Positions 9,037 through 16,802 of a stretch of 64,000 nucleotides of DNA are shown here, in pieces. Positions within the stretch are counted from its first letter, which is position 1, and every line of letters starts with the position of its first letter. Origin of the DNA: RI-92 sp037384645 (GTDB lineage Bacteria; Pseudomonadota; Gammaproteobacteria; UBA6429; Thiohalophilaceae); NCBI GenBank assembly GCA_037384645.1, contig JARRNT010000003.1, positions 15,960 through 79,959 of the forward strand. The letters run 5' to 3'. The notes below the pieces were generated by a model that ran no database searches, was not told where the DNA came from, and worked only from the letters and a program-made list of their open reading frames with translations. The position numbers and the translations under genes are program-made.

Positions 9037-10376
9037 CGTGCCTGCTCCCTGGAAAATACGGCAATGGATTCGACATGCGCAGTATGCGGAAACATGTCCA
9101 TCACACCTGCTTCGAGCAGGCGATACCCCTGCTCCCGACATAGTATGCCGGCGTCGCGCGCCAGCGTCGCCGGATTGCAGGAAACGTAGACGATCCTGGG
9201 TGGTTTTAATTTTTCAATCATGGGCAACACGGACTGGGCACCACTACGCGGCGGGTCCAGGAAAAGGCGATCGAAATGCTGCTTGTGCCACCACGGTAAT
9301 GACGATAATTCCTGCATCAGGTCGGCGACATGAAAATCAACATTCTCAATAGCATTTTGCATGGCGTTATCGCGAGCACGCGTAACCAGGCCGGCATCAC
9401 CTTCCACGGCGACGACCTGCTGGCAGGCACGAGCAATCGGCAGGCTGAAGTTACCTAATCCGCAGAATAATTCGAGTACGCGATGTTCCGGTTCCAGTTC
9501 CAGCGCCTCAAGCACGGCCGCAATCATCTGGTGATTGATATCGGCATTGACCTGGACAAAATCACTGGGCAAAAAAGTATAGCGCACATCGTATTCAGGC
9601 AGGCTGTAACTCAGGACCGGATCCGCGGGCCATAACGGCTCGATGGTATCCGGACCCTTGGCCTGGGTATAAATCGCAAAATGATTTTGTTGTGCAAAGG
9701 TTGTGAGTAACTGCCGGTCAGTATCTGTTAGCGGCTGCAAATGCCTGATCACCAGGGCAACCAGTTCATCAGCAATGGCAACCTCAATTTGCGGGACAGC
9801 CTGATACACACTCAAACTTGCGACGCAGGCGGCGATGGATTCCAGGTGTTCGCCCACTGCCGGATGCAAAACCTTACACACTGACAGATCTGCGAGATAA
9901 CGGGAGGCGGCCTCACGGAACCCAATCAGCACTTTCTGCTTCTTGATGACATACTTGACGCCGAGGCGTGCCTTACGTCGATAGCCCCAGAGTGGACCGG
10001 TAATCGGTTTGCGTACATGTTCAGGTGTTACCTGACCTATCCGTTCCAGATTATCGAGCAAAATCTTCTGTTTAAAATGGATTTGCTGATCAGCCTGCAG
10101 GTGTTGCAAAGAACAGCCGCCACAGACGCCGAAGTGCGGACAGTGCGGGGTCACGCGTTGGGGTGAAGCCGTCTGAACATCCAGCAGTTTGCCTCGGTCA
10201 TAATTGCGTTTGCGCTCAGTATAAATAAAGCGCACATCCTCACCCGGTAAGGCCTGATCGATAAATACGGTTTTGCCTTCTATACGTGCAACCCCCTGCC
10301 CCTCATGCGTTAAATCAAGGATATGGGCGGCAACCGGTTCAGTGGGTAAAGACGGGCGGCGACGACGGCGTGACAT
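9021..10376 (-). CDS. rlmD: 23S rRNA (uracil-1939-C5)-methyltransferase RlmD
   Basis: This 451-residue methyltransferase modifies U1939 of 23S rRNA. An RNA-binding TRAM domain occupies about residues 14-68. Iron-sulfur ligands follow at Cys79, Cys85 and Cys88, with a fourth Cys near 167. The AdoMet site LELFCGLGNFSLP lies near residue 300, then LDPPRSGA, and the catalytic YVSCNPATLARD near 400. It is downstream of cysM and a 3'-5' exonuclease. A cysM-rlmD pairing is common in gammaproteobacteria, usually followed by relA, which is absent here. The start is an ATG with a weak ribosome site. Confidence 0.95.
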   Translation of the reverse strand: MSRRRRRPSLPTEPVAAHILDLTHEGQGVARIEGKTVFIDQALPGEDVRFIYTERKRNYDRGKLLDVQTASPQRVTPHCPHFGVCGGCSLQHLQADQQIHFKQKILLDNLERIGQVTPEHVRKPITGPLWGYRRKARLGVKYVIKKQKVLIGFREAASRYLADLSVCKVLHPAVGEHLESIAACVASLSVYQAVPQIEVAIADELVALVIRHLQPLTDTDRQLLTTFAQQNHFAIYTQAKGPDTIEPLWPADPVLSYSLPEYDVRYTFLPSDFVQVNADINHQMIAAVLEALELEPEHRVLELFCGLGNFSLPIARACQQVVAVEGDAGLVTRARDNAMQNAIENVDFHVADLMQELSSLPWWHKQHFDRLFLDPPRSGAQSVLPMIEKLKPPRIVYVSCNPATLARDAGILCREQGYRLLEAGVMDMFPHTAHVESIAVFSREQARWQLK

Positions 10377-10387
10377 ACTTGCTGGAT

Positions 10388-11161
10388 TTATCCGGCTTGC
10401 CAGGCATTCACAAATTCAGTCAGGTGTGGCTTTTGTTCGGCCAGCAAGGACTGTCTGACCTGCTGACATTCCTGCTCGTATTCTGCCGGACTGAGATGGC
10501 CGCGCATCATTTCAAAGCGCAAATACACCAGGTAGGTATTGATGACATCGGTCTCACAATAATCCCGGATCCCAGCCAGGTTGCCAGCCAGGTATTCATC
10601 CCAGACCCTGGCCCCACTCATCCCCATCTTGCCGGGAAAGCCCAGCATACTGGCGATTTGATCCAGCGGCGCTGCGGCACGCGGTTCATAGCCTGCCAGT
10701 ACATCCATCAGGTCGGTATGCCGACTGTGATAACGACTGAGGTAGTTGTTCCAGCGAAAGCTGTTGTCATTATCACCGTTTTCCCAGTAACGTGCGGCAT
10801 TCACACCGTGTAACAATGCCCGGTAATGCAACACGGGCAGGTCAAAACTTTTACCATTCCAGGAGACGATGGTTGGCGTGTATTTTTCGATGCCACTGTA
10901 AAAACGTTCCACCAGTTCCTTTTCGCCCGCGTCAATATCGCCCAGTGACCAGACCATAAAGCGATCACGCGTGCGTAATACCACGGAAATCGCGACGATG
11001 CGCTGTAAATGCAGGCGCAGAAATTCGCTACCGCTTTCCTGGCGGCGCTTGTGAAACAGGATATTCCCCACTTCTTTATCGCTGAGCCCGTCCAGTTCAT
11101 ACAGCCGCTTGCCCGTCTCGATATCCGGTATCGTTTCGATGTCGAAGACAAATACATTCAT
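10388..11161 (-). CDS. Predicted 3'-5' exonuclease, PolB-like DEDDy family
   Basis: This 257-residue protein belongs to the stand-alone DEDD exonuclease family related to the proofreading domain of family B polymerases. Exo I is FDIETIP near residue 5-11, Exo II is SWNGKSFDLPVL near the middle, and Exo III is the YCETDV segment in the C-terminal half, with Tyr spaced from the last Asp as in DEDDy enzymes. It should degrade single-stranded nucleic acid from the 3' end; the cellular role is unknown. It sits between cysM (6-base gap) and rlmD (11-base gap) in one transcription unit. Confidence 0.85.
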   Translation of the reverse strand: MNVFVFDIETIPDIETGKRLYELDGLSDKEVGNILFHKRRQESGSEFLRLHLQRIVAISVVLRTRDRFMVWSLGDIDAGEKELVERFYSGIEKYTPTIVSWNGKSFDLPVLHYRALLHGVNAARYWENGDNDNSFRWNNYLSRYHSRHTDLMDVLAGYEPRAAAPLDQIASMLGFPGKMGMSGARVWDEYLAGNLAGIRDYCETDVINTYLVYLRFEMMRGHLSPAEYEQECQQVRQSLLAEQKPHLTEFVNAWQAG

Positions 11162-11167
11162 GCGCGA

Positions 11168-12061
11168 TTACTCGGACGGAAACACGTTGGTAGAAAGATA
11201 ACGATCACCCCGGTCACAGATAATGGCAACGATCACGGCATCAGACACGGTCTCGCCCAGCTTCAATGCCGCAGCGACCGCACCGCCGGATGAGACGCCA
11301 CAGAAGATGCCTTCGCGTGCCGCCAGTTGTCGCGTCATCTCTTCGGCCTCGGTCTGGCTGATATCAATAATCCGGTCAACCCGCGTCTCATCATAAATGC
11401 TCGGCAGGTATTCGCGTGGCCAGCGCCGTATCCCCGGGATGCGGGAGCCTTCGGTCGGCTGGACCCCGATAATCTCGATGTCCGGCTTCACCTCCTTGAG
11501 ATAGCGGGACGTGCCCATGATGGTGCCGGTCGTCCCCATGGAGCTGACAAAATGGGTAATCTTGCCCCGGGTATCACGCCAGATCTCCGGCCCTGTACCG
11601 TGGTAATGCGCAGCTGGATTATCCGGGTTGGAAAACTGGTCCAGGACCTTGCCCCGGCCCTCCTGTTCCATCTGCTTGGCAAGATCGCGTGCCCCTTCCA
11701 TGCCCTGCTCAGCGCTGACCAGGATCAGCTCTGCGCCGAATGCCTTCATGGTGGCACGCCGTTCGACACTCATGTTTTCAGGCATGATCAGCACCATGTG
11801 ATAACCCCGGATAGCCGCCGCCATGGCCAGGGCAATACCGGTGTTACCACTGGTCGCCTCGATCAGGGTATCGCCCGGTTTTATTTCACCACGTGCTTCC
11901 GCCCGGCTGATCATGCTGATCGCCGGACGATCCTTGACCGAGCCGGCGGGATTGTTGCCTTCCAGTTTGACCAAAACGATATTGTTCCGGCCACTGTGCA
12001 AACGTTGCAGGCGCACCAGTGGCGTATTGCCGATAAATTGTTCGATAGTCGGGTATGTCAT
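11168..12061 (-). CDS. cysM: Cysteine synthase B
   Basis: This PLP enzyme makes cysteine from O-acetylserine and sulfide or thiosulfate. It has 297 residues, shorter than CysK (about 320) and typical of CysM. The PLP lysine is Lys43 in NPAGSVKDR and the substrate loop TSGNTG is at 70-75. The GVSSGGA phosphate-binding loop lies in the C-terminal half. It is the first gene of a leftward unit with the exonuclease and rlmD. The divergent Hpt gene begins 76 bases away. In several gammaproteobacteria cysM lies beside the sensor kinase gene gacS/barA, which is of interest given that Hpt neighbour. Confidence 0.93.
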   Translation of the reverse strand: MTYPTIEQFIGNTPLVRLQRLHSGRNNIVLVKLEGNNPAGSVKDRPAISMISRAEARGEIKPGDTLIEATSGNTGIALAMAAAIRGYHMVLIMPENMSVERRATMKAFGAELILVSAEQGMEGARDLAKQMEQEGRGKVLDQFSNPDNPAAHYHGTGPEIWRDTRGKITHFVSSMGTTGTIMGTSRYLKEVKPDIEIIGVQPTEGSRIPGIRRWPREYLPSIYDETRVDRIIDISQTEAEEMTRQLAAREGIFCGVSSGGAVAAALKLGETVSDAVIVAIICDRGDRYLSTNVFPSE

Positions 12062-12137
12062 AATACAAACTGGATCCGGCTCCTGGGTTGGGGCATGATT
12101 CTATCAGATAACACCAAAAGACACTCGGGGGCGCAGA

Positions 12138-12485
12138 ATGACGCGCGTGGTCGATTATAACGAGGCCGTTGACATGGCTGGCGGCAATCCGGAACTGGCA
12201 AAAGACCTGTTTGGCATGCTGCTTAAGGATTTGCCGATACTGCAACAGCAATTGTTAGAGGCAATTTCCCAGGCAGACATGACGGCTATCCGGGATCATG
12301 CCCACAAAATCCACGGGTCAACCGCCTATTGCAGCGTGCCGCAATTGCGTGAGGCGGCGGCAACAATGGAAACCATCACAAGCTCACAGGACCTGGCGGC
12401 CATACGCAAGCAATTTCAGAAGCTGGAGACAGCGATAAAGGCATTATTAGACCTGGGTCCCGGTTACCTTGAGCAAAGCTGGTAA
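12138..12485 (+). CDS. Stand-alone Hpt (histidine phosphotransfer) domain protein, BarA/GacS type
   Basis: The protein is a single 115-residue helical Hpt domain. The phospho-acceptor is probably His55 in the AHKIHGS segment. This form (HK-x-HG followed by Y-x-x-VP) resembles the C-terminal Hpt domain of BarA/GacS sensor kinases more than the common HxxKG form. In phosphorelays such domains carry phosphate from a hybrid kinase to a response regulator. No kinase or regulator gene is in the window. It is divergent from cysM, a gene often adjacent to gacS/barA, so it may be a detached module of that kinase; this is inference. A G-rich ribosome site precedes the ATG. Confidence 0.85.
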   Translation: MTRVVDYNEAVDMAGGNPELAKDLFGMLLKDLPILQQQLLEAISQADMTAIRDHAHKIHGSTAYCSVPQLREAAATMETITSSQDLAAIRKQFQKLETAIKALLDLGPGYLEQSW

Positions 12486-12490
12486 ACAAG

Positions 12491-13240
12491 TCAGCTGCCA
12501 AAGCGCCTCGCCTGCAACATAATCTCTTTCATCTCGCGTACAGCCCCCGCCAGTCCACTGAAAATCGCCCTCGCCACAATCGCGTGGCCAATATTCAATT
12601 CGTGAATCCGGCTAAGAGCGGCAATGGCGGCCGTATTATGATAATCCAGGCCATGACCGGCGTTGACCTGCAGGCCCAGCGCGGTGGCCATCTCCACGGC
12701 ACGTGTGACGCGCAGCAATTCCTTATCCCGGCTGGTGCGATCAGTGGCGTCGGCGTAATGGCCGGTATGAATTTCAATTACCGGGGCCTGGCAGTCCGCC
12801 GCCGCCTGGATCTGCTGCTCATCGGCATCGATAAACAACGACACCCTGACACCGGCCTGTGCCAGTCGCTGGCAGGCTTCCTGTATTTTTGTACGCTGGC
12901 CGGCAACATCCAGCCCGCCTTCGGTCGTCAACTCCTCACGTCGTTCGGGCACCAGACAGCAATCGGCAGGCTGGATCTCACAGGCAATCCCTAACATTTC
13001 TTCCGTGACCGCCATTTCCAGATTCATGCGGCTTTGCAACATGCCCTTAAGCATACGCACGTCGCGATCCTGTATGTGACGCCGGTCCTCACGCAGATGC
13101 AGGGTAATGGCATCGGCCCCGGCCTGCTCGGCCACCAGGGCCGCCTGTAACGGTTCCGGGTAACGCGTTCCCCTGGCCTGGCGGATGGTTGCGACGTGGT
13201 CAATATTGACGCCGAGAAGAATGGGTTGCTGTACCGTCAT
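12491..13240 (-). CDS. pdxJ: Pyridoxine 5'-phosphate synthase
   Basis: PdxJ condenses 3-amino-1-hydroxyacetone phosphate with deoxyxylulose phosphate, the ring-closing step of vitamin B6 synthesis. The 249-residue TIM-barrel protein begins with the conserved LLGVNIDHVATIRQARG segment. It contains LHLREDRRHI and the C-terminal NIGHAIVARAIFSGL. I chose the ATG at 13240, preceded by an AGG, rather than the in-frame TTG at 13267. It is the last gene of the lepA-lepB-rnc-era-recO-pdxJ series, an order widely conserved in gammaproteobacteria. Its stop is 5 bases from the stop of the convergent Hpt gene. Confidence 0.95.
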   Translation of the reverse strand: MTVQQPILLGVNIDHVATIRQARGTRYPEPLQAALVAEQAGADAITLHLREDRRHIQDRDVRMLKGMLQSRMNLEMAVTEEMLGIACEIQPADCCLVPERREELTTEGGLDVAGQRTKIQEACQRLAQAGVRVSLFIDADEQQIQAAADCQAPVIEIHTGHYADATDRTSRDKELLRVTRAVEMATALGLQVNAGHGLDYHNTAAIAALSRIHELNIGHAIVARAIFSGLAGAVREMKEIMLQARRFGS

Positions 13241-13275
13241 GTCGTACCTGCCTTCGAATTTGCGCAAATAGTAAG

Positions 13276-14022
13276 TTATCCGGGTTTGGACGTCGAGTGA
13301 CGGGCCAGTTTACGGCTTTGCATCAACTCCCTGGCCTTGAGCGGACGATCCCCCAGATAATAATCCAGCACCGCACGCATCAGCTGCTTGGCTTCGTTGC
13401 GTTGCCGATCCCGGGTTAATTGCTGTTCGCCCAGCGCGATCAGTGTATCGCCGGAAATACGTAAGGCATCATGCGACTGCAAATCGACCCGCACCGGACC
13501 CTGTTCAATTAGATAATAATATTCATGCTGCGCTGAAACCCTGTCACCACTTTGCACATCCACCAGCAGATTCATACCGTAGCCGAGGCTTTCCAGCAGT
13601 TGTACTTCGAAATAACGCAGGGGGACATCTCTGTTTGGTATCTGTTGCAAGGCGTGCAGACAGTGAGCATAGTCATCGAACAACTGCGGATGAGGATCGT
13701 GTCGGTGCAGCAGGCGCAGCAGCAATTCATTAAGGTAGAAGCCATGAAACAGGGTATCACCTGGCAACATCTGCTGACGCCGGGTATCCGCTTCCGCCTT
13801 GAACAGTGTCATCAACTCACCCTGTCCACCCCATTCTATATACAAACAGGTGTAGGGCAATAAACGACTGGCGATCGCGGCTTTACCCCGCTTGGCACCT
13901 TTGGCGACCAGTCCCAGTCGACCGTGTTCCCGGGTCAGGACATCGACGATTAAACTGGTATTGCGATATGGGCGAGTGTGCAGGACATATGCCTGGTCCT
14001 GAAAATGATGGGCTGAGGCCAT
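13276..14022 (-). CDS. recO: DNA repair protein RecO
   Basis: RecO loads RecA on SSB-coated DNA with RecR in the RecFOR pathway. The 248-residue protein has the N-terminal OB-fold with AYVLHTRPYRNTSLIVDVLT and GLVAKGAKRGK, followed by the helical domain. The four-cysteine zinc site found in Gram-positive RecO is absent, as is usual in Proteobacteria. It lies between era (3-base gap) and pdxJ. The ATG at 14022 matches the family N-terminus. Confidence 0.94.
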   Translation of the reverse strand: MASAHHFQDQAYVLHTRPYRNTSLIVDVLTREHGRLGLVAKGAKRGKAAIASRLLPYTCLYIEWGGQGELMTLFKAEADTRRQQMLPGDTLFHGFYLNELLLRLLHRHDPHPQLFDDYAHCLHALQQIPNRDVPLRYFEVQLLESLGYGMNLLVDVQSGDRVSAQHEYYYLIEQGPVRVDLQSHDALRISGDTLIALGEQQLTRDRQRNEAKQLMRAVLDYYLGDRPLKARELMQSRKLARHSTSKPG

Positions 14023-14025
14023 GGC

Positions 14026-14934
14026 CTAGATCTCGTCGCGATACCCCAGTTGCTGCAGGGCGCGTTCGTCATCGGCCCAGCCGCGTTTTACCTTGACCCA
14101 GGTTTTGAGATACACCTTTTTTTCCAGTAGAGCTTCCAGATCCATGCGCGCTTCCTGGCCTATCTGTTTGAGTTTGGCGCCAGCCTTGCCGATCACAATC
14201 GCCTTCTGGTTGTCCCGTTCAACCCAGATAACCGCATAGATCTTGACCAGCGCCTCAGAAGATTCATCGAATTTTTCGATCTCGACACTGGTTGCATACG
14301 GTAATTCATCACCCAATAATCTGACCAGTTTTTCACGAATAATTTCGGCGGCGAGAAAGCGCACGCTTCGATCCGTGACCTGATCTTCCGGATACAACGG
14401 TTCCGAAATCGGCAGATTGTCTATAATGTGTTGCTCCAGTTGTGTCAGTTGCGTGCCCTGCCTGGCGGAAATGGGCACGATGGCAGCAAAAGTATAGCGC
14501 GTGGCGACCTCCTGCATGAAAGGTAATAATTGATCCTTGTCCCTGACCTGATCGACCTTGTTGATCGCCAGGATGACCGGGCAGGCCGCCTTTTCACATT
14601 GAGCCAGTGCCAATTGATCTTCCTCACCCCATTTCAGCGCCTCGACCAGAAACACGATAACGTCCACGTCCTGGATAATACTGAGTGCGGCACGGTTAAG
14701 ATAACGATGCAGGGCCTGTTTATCGCCACGGTGAATACCCGGGGTATCGACGTAAACACATTGGGCCTGCTGGCTGGTTTTGATGCCCAGGATGCGATGG
14801 CGCGTGGTCTGAGGCTTGCGCGAGGTGATACTGACTTTTTGACCCAGCAGGTGATTCATCAAGGTGGATTTTCCGACATTGGGCCGGCCAATCAGGGCAA
14901 TATAGCCGCTGCGAAATTCAGTCGACTCAGCCAT
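14026..14934 (-). CDS. era: GTPase Era
   Basis: Era binds the 3' end of 16S rRNA and assists assembly of the small ribosomal subunit. The 302-residue form begins at the ATG at 14934, giving MAESTEFRSG; a longer in-frame start at 15000 only reads back into rnc. The P-loop GRPNVGKST is at 16-24, the switch region contains TTRHRI, DTPGIH is the G3 motif and NKVD the G4 motif. The C-terminal KH domain carries VIGKAGAKLKQIG. The start overlaps the end of rnc by 8 bases, which indicates translational coupling. Confidence 0.96.
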   Translation of the reverse strand: MAESTEFRSGYIALIGRPNVGKSTLMNHLLGQKVSITSRKPQTTRHRILGIKTSQQAQCVYVDTPGIHRGDKQALHRYLNRAALSIIQDVDVIVFLVEALKWGEEDQLALAQCEKAACPVILAINKVDQVRDKDQLLPFMQEVATRYTFAAIVPISARQGTQLTQLEQHIIDNLPISEPLYPEDQVTDRSVRFLAAEIIREKLVRLLGDELPYATSVEIEKFDESSEALVKIYAVIWVERDNQKAIVIGKAGAKLKQIGQEARMDLEALLEKKVYLKTWVKVKRGWADDERALQQLGYRDEI

Positions 14935-15598
14935 CGAGCAATTCCAGAATTTGTTGAGCCGCGGCCTGTTCCGCTTTGCGTCGGCTATTGCCGCTGGCAA
15001 TAACAGGCTTGTCCAGCAGAGTGACCTGACAACTGACCTCGAAGGTCTGCTTGTGAGCCTGGCCGCTGGTTTTCACAACGTCATACACAGGAAGTGGTAG
15101 AGACCGTGCCTGCAGGTATTCCTGCAAGCGTGTTTTGGGATCCTTGAGTTCCTTGACCTGACCCACGCTGTCCAGCCAGTTGGCAAAAACTCGTAGAATG
15201 AACTCGCGGGTCTGCTCAAAACCTGCGTCAAGATAAATGGCGCCAATAATGGACTCCAGCGCATCGGCCAGGATCGAGTTACGGCGATAGCCGCCGCTTT
15301 TGAGTTCACCACTGCCCAGTCGCAAAAATTCACCCAGCGACAGTTCGCCGGCAATGATGGACAGGCTTTCACCCTTGACCAGATGCGCTCGTAAACGGCT
15401 CAGATCACCCTCCCTTGCCTGCGGAAAACGGCGGTAAAGATCGGTGCTGATAACCAGGTTCAGCACCGCATCCCCCAGAAACTCCATCCGCTCATAATGG
15501 CATTTGCTGGCGCTTCGATGAGTCAGCGCGGTTTCGAGAAGCGCGATATCCTGGAAGTGGTAGCCCAGCCTGGCTTCCAGCCGCTGAGTGTCGCTCAT
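14927..15598 (-). CDS. rnc: Ribonuclease III
   Basis: RNase III cleaves double-stranded RNA in rRNA maturation and mRNA control. The 223-residue protein has the signature ERMEFLGDAVL at 36-46 with the metal-binding acidic residues. A second acidic site is in ALESIIGAIYLD. A double-stranded RNA-binding domain covers about residues 155-222. Its ATG overlaps the stop of the upstream DUF4845 gene by one base (TGATG), and its end overlaps era. This is the standard lepB-DUF4845-rnc-era order. Confidence 0.97.
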   Translation of the reverse strand: MSDTQRLEARLGYHFQDIALLETALTHRSASKCHYERMEFLGDAVLNLVISTDLYRRFPQAREGDLSRLRAHLVKGESLSIIAGELSLGEFLRLGSGELKSGGYRRNSILADALESIIGAIYLDAGFEQTREFILRVFANWLDSVGQVKELKDPKTRLQEYLQARSLPLPVYDVVKTSGQAHKQTFEVSCQVTLLDKPVIASGNSRRKAEQAAAQQILELLDG

Positions 15599-15984
15599 CA
15601 GGACCCGGCTGATCCCGGAACAACTACAGTCTTGTCGAACACCGCGACAAAATACAGATTGCCAATGAAGTGTATGCGAGGTTCGTAATCGATCTCGATC
15701 GAATAACCACCATCCGAACTTCGTGTAATACCAATATCCTCGGCCTTAATCGCATAAATCATGTTGATATCCAGGCGCTTCAGCAAGTCTCTTTGCAGTT
15801 CTCTGGGATTTTTCCCGCGTGAAGCTGAATCATTAGCAAGAGATTCCATGGATGCGCTGATCTTGTAGCCATCGAAATACACTGGAATGAGTTTGAGCAG
15901 TGCAAAGGCAAAAATACCTGCCACCAGGATAGTCAATAGCCACCCTATCGCGGTCATGCCCCGTTGTTTACCCGGTCCAAACAT
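15598..15984 (-). CDS. DUF4845 small membrane protein
   Basis: This 128-residue protein has one N-terminal membrane segment (about residues 9-31), followed by a soluble domain that is probably periplasmic. It matches the DUF4845 family, which is almost always encoded between lepB and rnc in beta- and gammaproteobacteria. No function is known. I chose the ATG at 15984, with AGGGAG 9 bases upstream, giving MFGPGKQRGMTAIGW; the in-frame start at 16044 lies inside lepB. The early GMTAIGW residues resemble a type IV pilin-like N-terminus but no prepilin cleavage context is clear. Confidence 0.8.
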   Translation of the reverse strand: MFGPGKQRGMTAIGWLLTILVAGIFAFALLKLIPVYFDGYKISASMESLANDSASRGKNPRELQRDLLKRLDINMIYAIKAEDIGITRSSDGGYSIEIDYEPRIHFIGNLYFVAVFDKTVVVPGSAGS

Positions 15985-16013
15985 GACTGAATTCTCCCTT
16001 CTTAATGGATTAT

Positions 16014-16802
16014 CTAATGTATTATCGTACCAATGCGGGACCACTTTATTCCATCGTTATAGGACCACCAGATGAAAAATGCCCGGCCCTTGAGGTCTTT
16101 ATCCGGCACAAACCCCCAATAACGACTGTCCTCGCTGTTATCCCGGTTATCCCCCATGGCGAAATATTCGCCCTTGGGCACTCGGTACTCCTGTGGTTGC
16201 GCCAGGTAGTTAACGTCTTTATTCAACAGAATATGATGGGTAACCTTACCCAGAACCTCTTCCAGCTCATCGTAATGCGGGTCCCGCGCATACGTATGCC
16301 TATCCTTTAATTTGATCTTTTGATCATTAATCCAGAGTTGCTTGTTCTTATAAACAATCTTGTCACCCGGCACACCAATTACACGCTTGATGTAATCAAT
16401 CGACGGGTTTTCCGGGTAACGGAAGACAATGACATCACCACGCCTGGGTGAGCCCAGGTCAACCAGTTTGTAATAACCGATTGGCGAGCGCAGCCCGTAG
16501 GCAAACTTGTTAACCAGGATGTAGTCACCAATATGCAGTGTCGGCAACATGGAACCCGATGGGATTTTAAATGGCTCCACGATGAAGCCGCGTACGAGCA
16601 TCACGACCAGAAAAACCGGGAACAGGAACCGTGCATATTCCACCAGTAACGGTTCTTTACGTTTACCCGCTTCCCCTGCAACAGTTTCCGTATCTGCTGC
16701 CGCCGCCTTTTTCTTACGGCCGAAAATCAGGACGTAGCCCCCCCAAATCGCCCCGCACACCAGCGTGAGGACGAACAGTATCGCAGTAAAATCGTAGTTC
16801 AC
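16014..16802 (-). CDS. lepB: Signal peptidase I
   Basis: LepB removes signal peptides from exported proteins at the periplasmic face of the inner membrane. The 262-residue protein has two N-terminal membrane segments (about 5-27 and 58-75). The catalytic dyad is Ser84 in PSGSM and Lys139 in DYIKRV. The late motif GDNRDNSEDSRYWG is box E. The start is GTG and overlaps the lepA stop as GTGA, so the two are translationally coupled, as in E. coli lepAB. Confidence 0.97.
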   Translation of the reverse strand: MNYDFTAILFVLTLVCGAIWGGYVLIFGRKKKAAAADTETVAGEAGKRKEPLLVEYARFLFPVFLVVMLVRGFIVEPFKIPSGSMLPTLHIGDYILVNKFAYGLRSPIGYYKLVDLGSPRRGDVIVFRYPENPSIDYIKRVIGVPGDKIVYKNKQLWINDQKIKLKDRHTYARDPHYDELEEVLGKVTHHILLNKDVNYLAQPQEYRVPKGEYFAMGDNRDNSEDSRYWGFVPDKDLKGRAFFIWWSYNDGIKWSRIGTIIH

